Shown here: one piece after another, positions 24,385-32,680 of the stretch
Layout of the letters: each line of letters opens with the position of its first letter
How positions within the stretch are numbered: position 1 is the first letter of the stretch
From: Luteibacter sp. UNCMF331Sha3.1
Lineage (GTDB): Bacteria > Pseudomonadota > Gammaproteobacteria > Xanthomonadales > Rhodanobacteraceae
Direction of reading: 5' to 3'
Assembly (NCBI RefSeq): GCF_900109915.1
Contig: NZ_FOBU01000004.1
Coordinates: 62,001-126,000, forward strand
Length of the DNA stretch: 64,000 nucleotides
Made by a program: the position numbers and the translations under genes
Notes under the pieces: generated by a model
Databases searched by the model: none
Told to the model about the DNA's origin: nothing
What the model saw: the letters and a program-made list of their open reading frames with translations, nothing else

Positions 24385-25329
24385 TTACAGGTCTTCCGCG
24401 AGCTCGTGCAGATCGGCGATGTGCTGCTCCCACCACCTGGCCTCGGCCGCGAACGGAAACGCGGCGGGGAACGCCGGGTCGTGCCAGCGCTCGGCGATCC
24501 AGCCGGCGTAATGCACCTGGCGCATGGCGCGCAGCGCGGGAATCAGCGCCAGTTCCGTGAAGTCGAATTCCCGGAACTGCCCGTAGCCTTCGAGCAGCGC
24601 GTTCATCATCGCGTCGTCCGAGGCGAGCATCCACAGGTCCTGCACCGCGGGACCCATGCGCGCGTCGTCGAGGTCCACGAAATGCGGACCGGCGTCTGTC
24701 CAGAGCACGTTGCCCGGATGGCAATCGCCGTGCAGGCGGATCCGTCGCACCGGCCCGACCGCTTCGAAGCGCGCCGCGACGGCGTCGTCCACACGGTGCG
24801 CGGCCTGGCGGTAGGCATCGAAGAGATGGGCGGGCAGCAGATCGGAACCCAGCGCGGCGCGTACCGGCGCGTCGATGAGCGTGGCGCGGTCGAGAGTGCC
24901 GCGGGCGACGAAGCGCTCGCGCGCGCCGATCGCGTGCATGCGTCCGAGCAGGCGACCCAGCCACTCGAGCTGATCGGTGGATTCCAGCGAGGGCGCCCGT
25001 CCGCCGCGGCGCGGGTACAGCGCGTAGCGATAGCCGCCCTGCTGGAGCAGCGTGCGGCCGTCGACCGAGAGGGGAGCGACCATGGGGAGCTCCGCCTCGG
25101 CCAGTTCGCGCGCGAACGCATGTTCTTCCTCGATCGCGGCGTCGGTCCAGCGGCCCGGGCGGTAGAACTTCGCGACGACGAAACCGCCGTCGTCGAGGCC
25201 GACCTGGAAAACGCGGTTCTCGTAGCTGTTCAGTGCCAGCAGGCGGCCGTCGCTCCATGCGCCACCCGCGTCCACGGCGGCCAGCACGAGATCCGGCGTG
25301 AGGCCTTCGTACGGTGCGGCCGCGCTCAC
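24385..25329 (-). CDS. srkA: Stress-response kinase A (SrkA/RdoA/YihE)
   Basis: The 314-residue kinase has NSYENRVFQVGL and FVVAKFYRPGRWTDAAI (ATP-binding lysine), RIRLHGDCHPGNVLW (catalytic Asp and Asn) and HFVDLDDARMGPAVQDLWML (metal-binding Asp). It ends AEARWWEQHIADLHELAEDL, typical of the family. In E. coli SrkA protects against reactive-oxygen-dependent cell death. The start is GTG at 25329, within the stop of the thioesterase gene (GTGA overlap), which shows translational coupling. Confidence 0.92.
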   Translation of the reverse strand: MSAAAPYEGLTPDLVLAAVDAGGAWSDGRLLALNSYENRVFQVGLDDGGFVVAKFYRPGRWTDAAIEEEHAFARELAEAELPMVAPLSVDGRTLLQQGGYRYALYPRRGGRAPSLESTDQLEWLGRLLGRMHAIGARERFVARGTLDRATLIDAPVRAALGSDLLPAHLFDAYRQAAHRVDDAVAARFEAVGPVRRIRLHGDCHPGNVLWTDAGPHFVDLDDARMGPAVQDLWMLASDDAMMNALLEGYGQFREFDFTELALIPALRAMRQVHYAGWIAERWHDPAFPAAFPFAAEARWWEQHIADLHELAEDL

Positions 25330-25781
25330 GCGCGCAGGTTCCCCGGTGCGCCGCCGGGCGACGGGATCACCGCCATCGTCAATCGCGACAGGCACACGAG
25401 CCGGCCGTGGTCGTCCTCGATGCGGATTTCCCACACCTGCGTGGTGCGACCGATGTGGATGGCTTTCGCGGTACCGGTAACGAGGCCGTCGCGCACGCCG
25501 CGGATATGGTTGGCGTTGATGTCGAGGCCGACCGCGACTTCCTTCTCCACGTCGAGCGTCAGCAGGGACGCGGAGCTGCCCAGCGTCTCGGCCAGCACCA
25601 CGGAAGCGCCGCCATGAAGTAGCCCGAACGGCTGCTGGGTCCGGTGGTCCACCGGCATGGTCCCGCGCAGCCAGTCGTCCCCGATCGCCGTGAAGCGGAT
25701 GTCGAGGGTCTCCATCATGGTCCCGCGGCTCCAGGCATTGATGCGGGCGAGGTCGGTGGGCTGTTTCCAGATCGAGGCCAT
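25326..25781 (-). CDS. Hotdog-fold thioesterase (YdiI/EntH/MenI-like)
   Basis: The 151-residue protein has the catalytic hotdog signature HGGASVVLAETLGS with its glutamate, preceded by QQPFGLLHGG, and the strands ANHIRGVRDGLVTGTAKAIH. Family members hydrolyse aromatic or fatty acyl-CoA or holo-carrier-protein thioesters. There is no menaquinone gene nearby, so the substrate is left open. The ATG at 25781 gives the usual length. It overlaps srkA by 4 bp. Confidence 0.88.
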   Translation of the reverse strand: MASIWKQPTDLARINAWSRGTMMETLDIRFTAIGDDWLRGTMPVDHRTQQPFGLLHGGASVVLAETLGSSASLLTLDVEKEVAVGLDINANHIRGVRDGLVTGTAKAIHIGRTTQVWEIRIEDDHGRLVCLSRLTMAVIPSPGGAPGNLRA

Positions 25782-25830
25782 GATCGGTCTTTTCCTGTGG
25801 GGCAACGCCCCATTGTCCTACAATGTGCAG

Positions 25831-26886
25831 GTGCCCACCGTAACCCTGACATCGTCCGGCAAGCGATTCGATGCCGCCGACGGCGAGACCGTGCTCGAAG
25901 CCGCCCAGCGCGCGGGAATCGCCCTCCCGTATTCGTGCCGGAGCGGCGCGTGCGGCAGTTGCAAGGCCGTGCTCGTGGAAGGGGAGTGCAGCTATCCCCA
26001 CAATCCGCCGGTGGCGCTTGCCGTGCCCGGACACAACCGCGGTGCGATCCTGCTGTGTCAGGCCGTCGCCCGGAGCGACATCGCCATCCGGGCTCGTGAG
26101 ATCGCTTCGGTCGAGGACATCCCGCATCGCCGGCTGGAGGTCGAGGTCGTCGAACGCGAGGCGCTGGCGCCCGACGTCGTCGGCGTCTGGCTGCGGCCGG
26201 TGGGTGGCGACCGGCTGAACTGGCTGCCGGGGCAGTATCTCGACGTCGTGCTGCCGGACGGCCGGCATCGCCCGTTCTCCATCGCCAACGGCCCGGGCCC
26301 CGACGGCCGGATCGAGCTCCACGTGCGCCACGTGCCGGGCGGTGGCTTCACCTCCTGGGTCTACGAGTCCCTGCGCGTGGGCGACCGGCTGTCGATCGAA
26401 GCGCCGCTGGGCACGTTCGTGCCGCGCGAGGATTCCGAGCGGCCGATGCTGTTCATGGCCGGCGGCACGGGCTTCGCGCCGGTAAAGGCCCTCGTCGAGC
26501 ACTTCATCGCGCTCGGCACGCGCCGCCACATGTCGATCTACTGGGGTGCGCGGATCGCGGCCGATCTGTATCTCGCCGACCTCGCCACCGAATGGACGCG
26601 TCAGGCGCCGAACGTGTCGTTCATCCCCGTCCTCTCGGATCCGGACGCCGCGAAGGCCAGCGGCCTGCGGGAAGGCCTGATCCACGAGGCGCTGTTGCAG
26701 GACCACCCGGACCTCTCGGCGTTCGACATGTACATGAGTGGCCCACCGGCGATGATCGCGGCAGGCCGTCAGTTCTTCATCGACGCGAACCTGCCGGAAG
26801 ATCGCCTGTTCTTCGACTCGTTCGAACTCGCGCCGGACGTGCTCGACGCGATCCTGCAGGGCAGGGCGGGTATTCACGGGCTCTGA
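25831..26886 (+). CDS. 2Fe-2S ferredoxin/FAD oxidoreductase (CDP-6-deoxyglucoseen reductase-like)
   Basis: The 351-residue protein has an amino-terminal plant-type ferredoxin (SCRSGACGSCKAVLVEGE plus LLCQA, four cluster cysteines). A ferredoxin-reductase FAD domain follows (RPFSIAN), then an NAD(P)H domain (FMAGGTGFAPVKAL and YMSGPPAM). It would pass electrons from NAD(P)H through FAD to the cluster and a partner. No in-frame ATG fits; GTG at 25831 or 25825 must be used. A TACAAT hexamer at 25819-25824 lies so close that the message may be leaderless. Family annotations as glucoseen reductase are historical, and the real partner is unknown. Confidence 0.88.
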   Translation: MPTVTLTSSGKRFDAADGETVLEAAQRAGIALPYSCRSGACGSCKAVLVEGECSYPHNPPVALAVPGHNRGAILLCQAVARSDIAIRAREIASVEDIPHRRLEVEVVEREALAPDVVGVWLRPVGGDRLNWLPGQYLDVVLPDGRHRPFSIANGPGPDGRIELHVRHVPGGGFTSWVYESLRVGDRLSIEAPLGTFVPREDSERPMLFMAGGTGFAPVKALVEHFIALGTRRHMSIYWGARIAADLYLADLATEWTRQAPNVSFIPVLSDPDAAKASGLREGLIHEALLQDHPDLSAFDMYMSGPPAMIAAGRQFFIDANLPEDRLFFDSFELAPDVLDAILQGRAGIHGL

Positions 26887-26919
26887 TCGGCAGTCGCCCG
26901 TCGGGAACGACGATCGCGA

Positions 26920-27654
26920 TCAGGCGACCCAGCTTCCGTTCGACAAAGGCTTCGCATTGTTCAGCGATACGAAGCCAGCCGGGCTCACCTGATACGTCTC
27001 CGGGGTCATGACCATGGCCAGCACTCTCGACGACGTGGCGTCGAAACGTTCCGGAGGCGGCATTCCTTCGAAAGCCTGTGGCATCCCGTCATCGCGGACC
27101 TGGCGCAGTAACGACATGAAGCCGACGTCTCTGTCTACCGTTTTGTCCAGACATGGAAGCGCCGGGTAAGCCTGCCACCCGCGCGGTGGCTCCAGACGCC
27201 AGTACTCGTCCCTTTCCGCATCGCCGAACGTCCGGCTGACCGCCTGATTGAATTCGCCCGCCAGCTTCGTCAGTCGCGGAAACTGATTGATGCGAGATTC
27301 AAGCCAGGCAAGATCGTCGGGATGCACATCCTTGCCCGTTGCTTTCAGACGGCCCTTGTCGAGATGCAGGTCGAAATTCATGGCCACCACGCCCGGTCGT
27401 TCCAGCGTCAGCGATGCGAGGAAGGGAACCAGCGCGTCGGTGAATGACGCAAGGCGACGACCGAGGTCTTTTTGCTGGTCCCGCGAACTGAATAGCGAAG
27501 CGAACAGGCGTTCCGCGATCTCATCGGACGTGGGCCCTTCCGGCGGCGGCTGCAGACGTCGCTCGTCGGGTATGGCGGGTTGTGCGTCGATCGACGCCTC
27601 GATCGCACGCGACGCCAGCGATTCGCTCGAATTGCGGATGGTCAAGGCTTCCAT
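26920..27654 (-). CDS. Hypothetical cytosolic protein
   Basis: The 244-residue protein has no signal peptide or membrane span. It contains AERLFASLFSSRDQQKDLGR, VVAMNFDLHLDKGRLKATGK and EYWRLEPPRGWQAYPALPCL. I do not recognise a family. Its first 13 bp overlap the 3' end of the exported-protein gene at 27642, so the two form a coupled pair. That arrangement would fit a secreted protein with a dedicated partner, but no toxin or immunity motif is visible. Confidence 0.65.
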   Translation of the reverse strand: MEALTIRNSSESLASRAIEASIDAQPAIPDERRLQPPPEGPTSDEIAERLFASLFSSRDQQKDLGRRLASFTDALVPFLASLTLERPGVVAMNFDLHLDKGRLKATGKDVHPDDLAWLESRINQFPRLTKLAGEFNQAVSRTFGDAERDEYWRLEPPRGWQAYPALPCLDKTVDRDVGFMSLLRQVRDDGMPQAFEGMPPPERFDATSSRVLAMVMTPETYQVSPAGFVSLNNAKPLSNGSWVA

Positions 27655-28886
27655 GGGCGATGCATCCTGAAGGTTTCTTTGCAGATGTGCTCAAAAGGCA
27701 ACTCCCCATGCTTTGCCGATGGCGCGCCGCCGTCGACAGTGGCGATCACGACGCCCGACGGGTTGTATTCGATGTCCCAGAAATCGGGCGGATTCCCGCG
27801 CGTGGGGACGGTGATAGGGCCGATGGCGCCACCCCTGCAAGGACCGATCTTGAGAGCGGTGCGCGCGACGCCTTGTTCGTCGGTGACCGCGGTCACCTCC
27901 GTGAGCAGCCAGTGACCGTTCGTTCCGACGTCATATCCCTTGAACCTGACCACGTAACCCGCACCGACCGGCGTGGCGCGGTCACCTTCGAAGACCTTTG
28001 CTTCGACATCGGCGACACGCGCGACGTTGGCCCCGCCAGGTACCGTTGAGTCAAGGCCGGGTGCGAGATGGCTGATGTTCTCCTTGCTCCGCACCATCGT
28101 GACGACCGCTGCCGCGCCGGGATCGCGCAGCGCGATCGTGTAGCGAGCCCCCACAGTGCTGGCGTCGCCTTTGACCTGCACGAAGACGGGTCGGGACGAA
28201 TCCACCCGGTACGCTGATCCACCACGAAGCTCGCCGGTCTTTTTCGCCCCGTCGACGACGATACCGACGACGCCCGCTGGCGCTTCGAGTTCGAGGTTCG
28301 CCGTTTTCTGGTCGGGCCGGAACGAGATGAGGAAGTTGTCGACGTCACCGGCGTTGTCGAGGTTGCCCTCGATGCGCTGGTTGCCTTCCAGCTTCGTCGT
28401 CGTCGTGAAGGCGTCGTTCGGTTCGTGGCGGTCGACGCCGGTGGAGAGCGTTACCTGCATCTGGAACGGCGAGGCATCGCCGCCTTTGGGGCGCCCGACG
28501 AGAAGCAGCCAGCGCGTGGAGGAATTGCTGATCGACTGCAGGACGCGGTAGGCGTCCATGGAGGCATCGGTCGCGGCGGCGTGTGTGCTGCCATCGCTGT
28601 CCACGCGCACGAGGCTCACATCGTGTAGCTCACCTGCGCGGAAGCCGGCGAGGTTGACGTCGACCTTGGTCGCGGCTGGCGTCTCGGGCGTCACGAACTG
28701 GAAGCAGCCCAGCGTGGAGCCGACGGACAGCGAGGCGTCGTAGACGGGCCCGATCTCCATCGGTGCACAGCCGGGAAGCGCTGGCGCGGTTGCCGGCGTG
28801 GTCTCCGGTGGCGCGGCCTCCCGCGCATACGCCGTCAGTGGGAGCAGCGCGGCGACGAACGCGCTGTAGAACAAGGTCCGGTTCAT
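27642..28886 (-). CDS. Exported protein with a PPC-like domain
   Basis: The 414-residue protein has a signal peptide (FYSAFVAALLPLTAYAREAA). Residues about 155-240 look like a bacterial pre-peptidase C-terminal (PPC) domain: DRHEPNDAFTTTTKLEG, IEGNLDNAGDVDNFLISF. An Ig-like strand-rich region with VEAKVFEGDRATPVGAGYVV follows. Two cysteine pairs are possible. PPC domains usually accompany secreted peptidases, but no protease domain is present. The ATG at 28886 is chosen for the signal peptide. The overlap with the following gene suggests joint function. Confidence 0.7.
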   Translation of the reverse strand: MNRTLFYSAFVAALLPLTAYAREAAPPETTPATAPALPGCAPMEIGPVYDASLSVGSTLGCFQFVTPETPAATKVDVNLAGFRAGELHDVSLVRVDSDGSTHAAATDASMDAYRVLQSISNSSTRWLLLVGRPKGGDASPFQMQVTLSTGVDRHEPNDAFTTTTKLEGNQRIEGNLDNAGDVDNFLISFRPDQKTANLELEAPAGVVGIVVDGAKKTGELRGGSAYRVDSSRPVFVQVKGDASTVGARYTIALRDPGAAAVVTMVRSKENISHLAPGLDSTVPGGANVARVADVEAKVFEGDRATPVGAGYVVRFKGYDVGTNGHWLLTEVTAVTDEQGVARTALKIGPCRGGAIGPITVPTRGNPPDFWDIEYNPSGVVIATVDGGAPSAKHGELPFEHICKETFRMHRPWKP

Positions 28887-29030
28887 GCATCGCTCCATGT
28901 CGAAAGGAGCGATAAACCTATCGAGGCGCCCGAGCGGCCGCCGTCCGGCAGTCCCCCGAAAACGGGACGTCTACGCCCGCGATCCTCGTAAGCACGACAA
29001 CGACGCGCGAGAGAACGACCGATCCGAGAG

Positions 29031-29120
29031 GGAGCTGGCGTGCGGCGTCTCCGGAGCGATTCCGCAGGGAGGCGAAGGCCGGACGAGGACTTAGCGACGG
29101 AGATGCCGCGCGCCAGCTCC
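29031..29120. repeat. Long imperfect inverted repeat between genes
   Basis: Bases 29031-29052 (GGAGCTGGCGTGCGGC...) are complementary to 29099-29120 (...GCCGCGCGCCAGCTCC) over 22 bp with about one mismatch, around a 46-base loop that is itself rich in paired segments. It has no T-run and differs from the GTGGGAGC family. It lies in the otherwise empty gap 28887-29175. It could be a REP-type element or a structured RNA. Confidence 0.6.
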
Positions 29121-29175
29121 CCGCCTCACCGCCGCTCTGCACGTCAGGCGGCGCAGCGAACTCAACGAAAAACGC

Positions 29176-29622
29176 TTACTTCTTGCCCTTCACGACCGGA
29201 AGCTGCGCCGTCTGCCAGCCGTACGTGCCGCCTTCGAGCACGAAGACCTTCGTGAAGCCGGCCTTGAGCAAACGGTTCGCCGCCTTGCCGACGCCGCGGC
29301 CGTCCTTGTCGACGAGCACCACGGGCAGTTCCTTCGCCTTCGACAGATCCTTCTGGGTCTCAGGGTCGAACTGGCTCATCGCCACGTTCTTCGCGCCCGG
29401 GATGTGCGCCTTTTCGAAATCCGCGCTCGCCGAGAGATCGATGATCAGCGGGGTGTCCCGGTTGATCAGCTGGGTCAGGCCGGCGGGGGTCAGGCTCTTC
29501 CACTTGCGGAACAGGCGGGCGATCTCGGTCGCCACGAGCACCACCAGGATCAACACGAAGAGTGCGACCAGCTCGGGGTGCTTGCTCACGAAACCGGGCA
29601 ACTTCTGCAAAACGTCGTTCAT
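29176..29622 (-). CDS. Membrane-anchored rhodanese-like protein lacking the catalytic cysteine
   Basis: The 148-residue protein has a membrane span at residues about 18-36 (LVALFVLILVVLVATEIARL), followed by a rhodanese domain (TPLIIDLSASADFEKAHIPG, and LLKAGFTKVFVLEGG). In active rhodaneses a cysteine opens the loop after the second strand; here the loop reads VVLVDKDGRG with Asp105 in that place. Sulfurtransfer is therefore unlikely and a binding or scaffold role more probable. The layout matches E. coli YibN, which keeps its cysteine. Confidence 0.85.
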   Translation of the reverse strand: MNDVLQKLPGFVSKHPELVALFVLILVVLVATEIARLFRKWKSLTPAGLTQLINRDTPLIIDLSASADFEKAHIPGAKNVAMSQFDPETQKDLSKAKELPVVLVDKDGRGVGKAANRLLKAGFTKVFVLEGGTYGWQTAQLPVVKGKK

Positions 29623-29671
29623 CGTGTCTTTCCGCGTCCCAGTGGGGGATAAACGATCGATTATATCGGCT

Positions 29672-30085
29672 TTAGTGGGGGCTGAAGTCGGGCAGGCCCG
29701 TCATCAGGGTCCACTTGCCCTTTTCCCTGTCGTAGTGCCAGCGCTGACGGTCGACGATGCCGCGCTCGGCCTGCGTGTTGATGTTGACGACGTTGATCTG
29801 GACGACCTGCACGACCTCGTCGTCGCCATCCGGACGCGGACCGGACCCTTCGTCGTAGCCCGTCACGCGCAGCTGCTGCAGGCGGCTCTGTTCCACCGAG
29901 CTGATCGGGTGTTCTTCGGCGTAGGTCTTGTCGATGAACGCCTGCGCGCCGGTGAAGTCGCCCCAGCGGATCGCCGCGCCGTAGTTCATCAGCGTCTTGT
30001 TCAACGCCTGATTGCGCTTGTCGGTGGCGCAGCCCGCGAGGGCCAGCAGGGCGAGAGCGAGGGCAGGCAGGGCGTAGGGGCGCAT
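29672..30085 (-). CDS. Hypothetical lipoprotein
   Basis: The 137-residue protein has a lipoprotein signal with lipobox LLALAGC and a mature start CATDKRNQALNKTLMNYGAA. The mature part resembles an NTF2-like or DUF4440-type alpha/beta fold (NYGAAIRWGDFTGAQAFIDK, QINVVNINTQAERGIVDRQR, KGKWTLMTGLPDF). It is probably anchored in the inner leaflet of the outer membrane. Starts at 30085 or 30097 are both possible. The function is unknown. Confidence 0.75.
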   Translation of the reverse strand: MRPYALPALALALLALAGCATDKRNQALNKTLMNYGAAIRWGDFTGAQAFIDKTYAEEHPISSVEQSRLQQLRVTGYDEGSGPRPDGDDEVVQVVQINVVNINTQAERGIVDRQRWHYDREKGKWTLMTGLPDFSPH

Positions 30086-30114
30086 GGCGGCTTCCATCGT
30101 GGCGTCGGGCGGCA

Positions 30115-30579
30115 TTATGCCCGGCGTTTGGCCACGAAGCGCGCGTCCATGCTGGCGAGGGCCTTGCCGTCGGCGCCCGGCACCACGCAGGTGAAGTCCG
30201 CGCGGGCACGGCCCCGGGCGTCGAGCGTGGCGAAGAAAGTCGCCCAGTCGGCGCCCGGCGCGAGGGTGGCCTCGGCGCGCAGGTCGTCCCAGACCGGCTC
30301 GAGGTAGCGCACGGTCGAGTCGGCCACGAACACGTCGCAGTCGTCGCCTCGGCCGCGCAGGCGGGCCTCCACCAGCGCCCAGCAGGCCAGCGTCATCAGC
30401 GTCACCAGGCTGCCGCCGAACGCGCAGCCCTTGTCGTTGATGTTCGGCGGCAGCGGGGCCGTCATGGAAAGCCGCTCGCCGTCGAAGGCCGGGATCGCGA
30501 TGTCCATGGCGCGGGCAAGGGGGATCGTGTCGCGGATGAAGCCCGCCAGATCGGCGAGAGAGGGCTGGATCGTGGTCAT
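30115..30579 (-). CDS. YiiD C-terminal-type thioesterase
   Basis: The 154-residue protein matches the YiiD carboxy-terminal hotdog domain: AMDIAIPAFDGERLSMTAPL, PNINDKGCAFGGSLVTLMTL and STVRYLEPVWDDLRA. The domain is a predicted acyl-CoA thioesterase. It stands alone here without the GNAT part of E. coli YiiD. It may be co-transcribed with the lipoprotein gene downstream. No substrate can be named. Confidence 0.83.
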   Translation of the reverse strand: MTTIQPSLADLAGFIRDTIPLARAMDIAIPAFDGERLSMTAPLPPNINDKGCAFGGSLVTLMTLACWALVEARLRGRGDDCDVFVADSTVRYLEPVWDDLRAEATLAPGADWATFFATLDARGRARADFTCVVPGADGKALASMDARFVAKRRA

Positions 30580-30644
30580 AAGCGGTCAAGCATACGTTCC
30601 GCCACGATCCGTTCGCATCCGTATGGGTGACCCAACCTTCGGCA

Positions 30645-30674
30645 TTGGTGACGGCGTCCCCAGATTCTTATGCT
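30645..30674 (+). promoter_or_regulatory. Candidate promoter of hemD-hemX-hemY
   Basis: TTGGTG and TATGCT are separated by 18 bp, with a start site expected near 30681. This is after the ATG at 30670 and supports the GTG at 30700 as the hemD start. Confidence 0.45.
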
Positions 30675-30699
30675 GGCCGTTCGTACGCAGGATGCTTCC

Positions 30700-31470
30700 G
30701 TGAGTCGCTCCCTTCCCCTCCGCAACGTCACCGTGGTCATCACGCGCCCCGCAGGCACTGCCGGGCCACTCGCCCGCCGCGTGCGCAAGCTCGGCGGCAT
30801 TCCCGTGAGCGTGCCGGGTCTTTCGTTGCGGGCGACGGAAGACGCCACGGCGGTCGGCGTGTCGTTGCGGCGCGCGCTCGAGGGCGACGTGGTCGTGTTC
30901 ACCAGCCCGGCCGCCGTTCGCTTCGCCGCCGACGTGCTGCCGCTGGCCACGCGCGCCACGGTGATCGCCGTGGGACGCGGCACCGCCCGGGCCCTGAAGA
31001 CGGCCGACGTCACCGACGTGCGTTTCCCCGAAACGTCTCAAGACAGCGAGGGCGTGCTCGGCCTGGCCGAGCTCGCCGACGTGGTGGGTAAGCGGGTCGC
31101 CCTCGTGGGGGCGCCGGGCGGTCGTGGCCTGCTCCGGGAGGCGCTGGCCGCGCGGGGCGCGACCCTCGACGAGATCCACGTCTATCACCGCGTCGCGCCG
31201 CGGATCGACCGGCGCCACATCGACCCCCTGCTGAAGCTGGGCCGGCGCTCCGCCGTGCTGCTTTCCAGCGCGGAGGCGCTGGATCACCTGCGCCGCGCGC
31301 TCGTCGCGCCGGCGTGGCGGCGGCTGGTGCAGGCGGTGGCCGTGGTCAGCAGCGAACGCATGCGCTCCGCCGCCCTGGACGCCGGATTCGAGCGTGTGGC
31401 GGTCGCCCGGTCGGCGCTGCCCACCGACCTCCTGACGGCCGCGGCCGGGGTGTCGTTCACCCGCCGTTGA
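30700..31470 (+). CDS. hemD: Uroporphyrinogen-III synthase
   Basis: HemD closes and inverts ring D of hydroxymethylbilane to give uroporphyrinogen III, the branch point of haem and sirohaem. The protein of about 256 residues shows RNVTVVITRPAGTAGPLARR, GDVVVFTSPAAVRFAADVLP and VALVGAPGGRGLLREALAARGA, then DEIHVYHRVAP and LLSSAEAL. HemD is poorly conserved; context with hemX and hemY confirms it. An in-frame ATG at 30670 would add ten residues but overlaps the likely -10 element. Confidence 0.9.
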   Translation: MSRSLPLRNVTVVITRPAGTAGPLARRVRKLGGIPVSVPGLSLRATEDATAVGVSLRRALEGDVVVFTSPAAVRFAADVLPLATRATVIAVGRGTARALKTADVTDVRFPETSQDSEGVLGLAELADVVGKRVALVGAPGGRGLLREALAARGATLDEIHVYHRVAPRIDRRHIDPLLKLGRRSAVLLSSAEALDHLRRALVAPAWRRLVQAVAVVSSERMRSAALDAGFERVAVARSALPTDLLTAAAGVSFTRR

Positions 31471-31507
31471 AGGATGTGTTCCGTGCGTTGGCGTATGGCC
31501 TGCTAGC

Positions 31508-32680
31508 ATGCCCGCCATGACGACCGAGACTCCTTCGACCGATACCGCTCCGGCGACGCCGGCCCCGGCCGCCGCCGCCCGTTCCGCCATGCCGCCCCGG
31601 CGCAGCGATCCCGCGCCCCGTCGCGGCGGCGGCACGCTCGCCGTCGCGATCCTGTTTTCGCTCGCCGCCCTCGGCGCGGCGGGCTACGCCGGATGGACGG
31701 TCTGGCAGATGCGCGGCGACCTGGGCGCGGCCAATGGCCTGCGCGGCCAGGTCGACACGCTGCAGACCGCCGTCGACGGGATGCGCGACGAGAACGCGAA
31801 CCTGCGCCGCCGCCTCGCCGACGCCGACGCGGTGAACCGCTCCGCGCGCGAAGAGATGCTCGGCATGTCGGAGCGCACGCGCAACCTCGAGGACGCCGTC
31901 GCCAACCTCTCCGAGCGCAGCCTCAGCGGTCACGACGCCATGCTCCTCGACGAAGCCGAATCGCTGCTGCGCATGGCGAAGGAGCGATTCGCGCTGTTCG
32001 GCGACGCCAGCGGTGCCCTCTCTGCGTACGAGCTCGCCGATAGCACGCTCGCCGGCGTCAACGACAGCGCGTTCGCCGCCGTCCGCCAGAACGTCACCGC
32101 AGAGCGCGAGGCACTCGCCGCCATCGCGCCGCGTGCCCGTGCGAACGATCTCGCCACGCTCGCCGATCTGCGCGCGCAGTTGCCCACGCTGCCGCTGAAG
32201 AGCGACGACACGAAGACGGCCGACGGCGCCGATCAGGGTTTCTGGCAGCGTGCCGGATCCGCGCTCGGCAGCATCGTCCGCGTCAGTCACGACGACGGCA
32301 CGCCCATAGGCCTTGCGGACGACCGCATCGCGCGCGAACTCGCGGCGCTGGACGTCGCGCACGCCGAGGCGGCGATGCTGGCGTACGACGATACGGGCAG
32401 GCAGGCCGCGCTGAAGCGTGTCGACGCCGTGCTCGCCGCCCGTTTCGACACCGCGTCGCCGGCCGTGCAATCGGCGCGTTCGCGCATCGCTCAATTGCTC
32501 GCCAGTCAGGCGAAGGGTGCCGAACCAAAGCTCGGCGCCGCGCTGGCGGAGCTCCGTAACCTGCGTTCCGTGCACGCGTTGCAGCGCGATACCCCCGCGA
32601 AGCAGCCCGCGAGCACCAGTTCCACATCGGCGCCCGCCAGCGCCGGAACCGCCGCCACGTCGCACGAGGCCACGCCATGA
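31508..32680 (+). CDS. hemX: HemX, haem-operon membrane protein
   Basis: The 390-residue protein has a low-complexity Pro/Ala-rich cytosolic head, one membrane span (LAVAILFSLAALGAAGYAGW, about residues 44-65) and a coiled-coil region (QVDTLQTAVDGMRDENANLR). A HemX domain follows, with LLDEAESLLRMAKERFALFG. Databases often call it uroporphyrinogen-III methyltransferase, but no methyltransferase motif is present and its role is not established. It lies between hemD and hemY and overlaps hemY by ATGA. Confidence 0.9.
   Translation: MPAMTTETPSTDTAPATPAPAAAARSAMPPRRSDPAPRRGGGTLAVAILFSLAALGAAGYAGWTVWQMRGDLGAANGLRGQVDTLQTAVDGMRDENANLRRRLADADAVNRSAREEMLGMSERTRNLEDAVANLSERSLSGHDAMLLDEAESLLRMAKERFALFGDASGALSAYELADSTLAGVNDSAFAAVRQNVTAEREALAAIAPRARANDLATLADLRAQLPTLPLKSDDTKTADGADQGFWQRAGSALGSIVRVSHDDGTPIGLADDRIARELAALDVAHAEAAMLAYDDTGRQAALKRVDAVLAARFDTASPAVQSARSRIAQLLASQAKGAEPKLGAALAELRNLRSVHALQRDTPAKQPASTSSTSAPASAGTAATSHEATP

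Noticed and set aside
31508-32680. Uroporphyrinogen-III methyltransferase activity for HemX
   Set aside because: The name is common in databases, but no SAM-binding or SUMT motif is present, only a span and coiled coil.
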